Below, one piece after another: positions 6,189 through 6,925 of a DNA stretch of 6,925 nucleotides. The notes under the pieces were generated by a model. The model worked only from the letters and a program-made list of their open reading frames with translations, did not search any database and had not been told where the DNA came from. This DNA comes from Fimenecus sp045633505 (lineage in GTDB: Bacteria; Bacillota; Clostridia; Oscillospirales; Acutalibacteraceae): contig JAZQYK010000069.1 in NCBI GenBank assembly GCA_045633505.1, positions 1 through 6,925 on the forward strand. The letters are read 5' to 3'. How positions within the stretch are numbered: the stretch's first letter is position 1; every line of letters begins with the position of its first letter. The translations under genes and the position numbers were made by a program.

Positions 6189-6925
6189 ACTCTAGATTTA
6201 GGCAACTTAATTTTGAATATAAGCATCAGCTTCTGAACAATCCCTTTCAGCATCACCTTTTCCGATTGGTTCATTCCGAACGTTAACATACAAATTCCAT
6301 ATACCGTTGCCATTACACCGCAATTAACAATAAATTGCAACCAACCATTCCCAAAGAGGCTGAAAAGGTTCATTATATACCCTGATATTGCACAAATTAT
6401 CAATGAAGGCACAACGCCCTTGAACATACCCTTGAACAATACCGAAAGCCTTATTCCCAGCTGTTTTTTATACATTACGTTCATCACTATCGTTTCGCAA
6501 AGCATAAAGGTAATAAAGCTACCAATGATTACACCTTCAAAAGGCTTCCACAGGATTAAAAGAATTGCTATCGGAACGGTGATAACGGCAGAAATCAATT
6601 GCACCAAAGAAGGTATTTTGTGAAGTGCCATCGCTTGAATAAGCTGATATCCCGCACCTTCGGAAAAAGAAAACAACAACGGGAACATCAACACGACCGC
6701 AACATAAAAAGCATTAGAGTTTTCCTCACCTGCCCACAACGTTACAAAGCTCTTTCCGTTGAAAAGAAATACTACCCACACCAAAGACAAGAACATAAAA
6801 ATTATTCTGCTTATTCTTATCAGTTCTTTTTCATGCAACTCTCTGCTCTTATTAGTATCTGCAAACCTCACCAAGCCAGGCATCAAAACGCTTGTGAAAT
6901 GTGAGCCAAAACTTTTGAAGTATTG
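6185..6925 (-). CDS. Wzx-type polysaccharide flippase, C-terminal part
   Basis: The frame is open to the window edge, giving 246 residues of the C-terminal half of a MOP/MATE-superfamily lipid-linked oligosaccharide flippase (families usually 400-500 residues). The first visible residues, QYFKSFGSHFTSVLMPGLVR, followed by a charged linker with RISRI, match the mid-protein region of Wzx proteins. NGKSFVTLWAGE (about 56-67) matches the widespread G-x-x-F-I-x-L-W-x-G segment. Six hydrophobic helices follow at about 39-56, 72-89, 107-126, 131-147, 169-187 and 194-216, and then a basic tail. It would flip an undecaprenyl-linked repeat unit across the cytoplasmic membrane for capsule or other wall-glycan assembly. 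The ATG (6881-6883) and TTG (6884-6886) near the edge are internal. No terminator was found after its stop; the capE promoter begins there, so the two may also be co-transcribed. Confidence 0.87.
   Translation of the reverse strand, partial: QYFKSFGSHFTSVLMPGLVRFADTNKSRELHEKELIRISRIIFMFLSLVWVVFLFNGKSFVTLWAGEENSNAFYVAVVLMFPLLFSFSEGAGYQLIQAMALHKIPSLVQLISAVITVPIAILLILWKPFEGVIIGSFITFMLCETIVMNVMYKKQLGIRLSVLFKGMFKGVVPSLIICAISGYIMNLFSLFGNGWLQFIVNCGVMATVYGICMLTFGMNQSEKVMLKGIVQKLMLIFKIKLPKSRV

Noticed and set aside
6599..6904. A 101-codon + strand open frame opposite the flippase
   Set aside because: It is antisense to a clear Wzx-type coding region, and its Lys/Arg/Gln/His-rich translation is typical of a reverse shadow of membrane-protein codons.

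Overview
The window looks like chromosomal DNA from a low-GC Gram-positive bacterium. The evidence is AGGAG-type ribosome binding sites before most genes, sigma-A promoters with 17-base spacers, U-tailed hairpin terminators, and a Staphylococcus-type capE/capF/capG sugar gene set. The mixture of AT-rich DNA and codon use suggests a clostridial (Ruminococcus/Oscillospiraceae-like) gut organism. That is an inference; no taxonomic marker is present.

Layout. The left edge (1-324, + strand) is the C-terminal third of a uracil/xanthine permease, closed by a strong terminator. A near-perfect promoter (383-411) then drives a two-gene + strand operon (442-2147). It encodes an uncharacterised NTP_transf_5 nucleotidyltransferase-like protein and a small soluble S24/S26 signal-peptidase-like protein with a Ser-His arrangement, joined by an ATGA overlap. 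A probable bidirectional hairpin terminator (2135-2164), with the peptidase stop codon in its loop, separates this operon from everything to the right, which lies on the - strand.

The right two thirds (2188-6925, - strand, read right to left) is part of a surface-polysaccharide locus: the C-terminal part of a Wzx-type flippase (cut by the window edge), then, behind its own promoter, capE, capF, a truncated acyltransferase-3 remnant, and capG. CapE (dehydratase/5-epimerase), CapF (cupin plus reductase) and CapG (2-epimerase) form the complete known route from UDP-GlcNAc to UDP-N-acetyl-L-fucosamine. The flippase would export the lipid-linked repeat unit containing that sugar. No glycosyltransferase or polymerase is visible; they presumably lie beyond the right edge or elsewhere.

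The points most worth a second look are the nucleotidyltransferase/S26 peptidase pair, which resembles a tailoring module without a visible substrate, and the acyltransferase remnant. The remnant begins exactly over the capF stop codon, is markedly AT-rich and has no convincing start. No CRISPR array, tRNA, rRNA, transposase or integrase was seen. No gene-free stretch exceeds about 120 bases.
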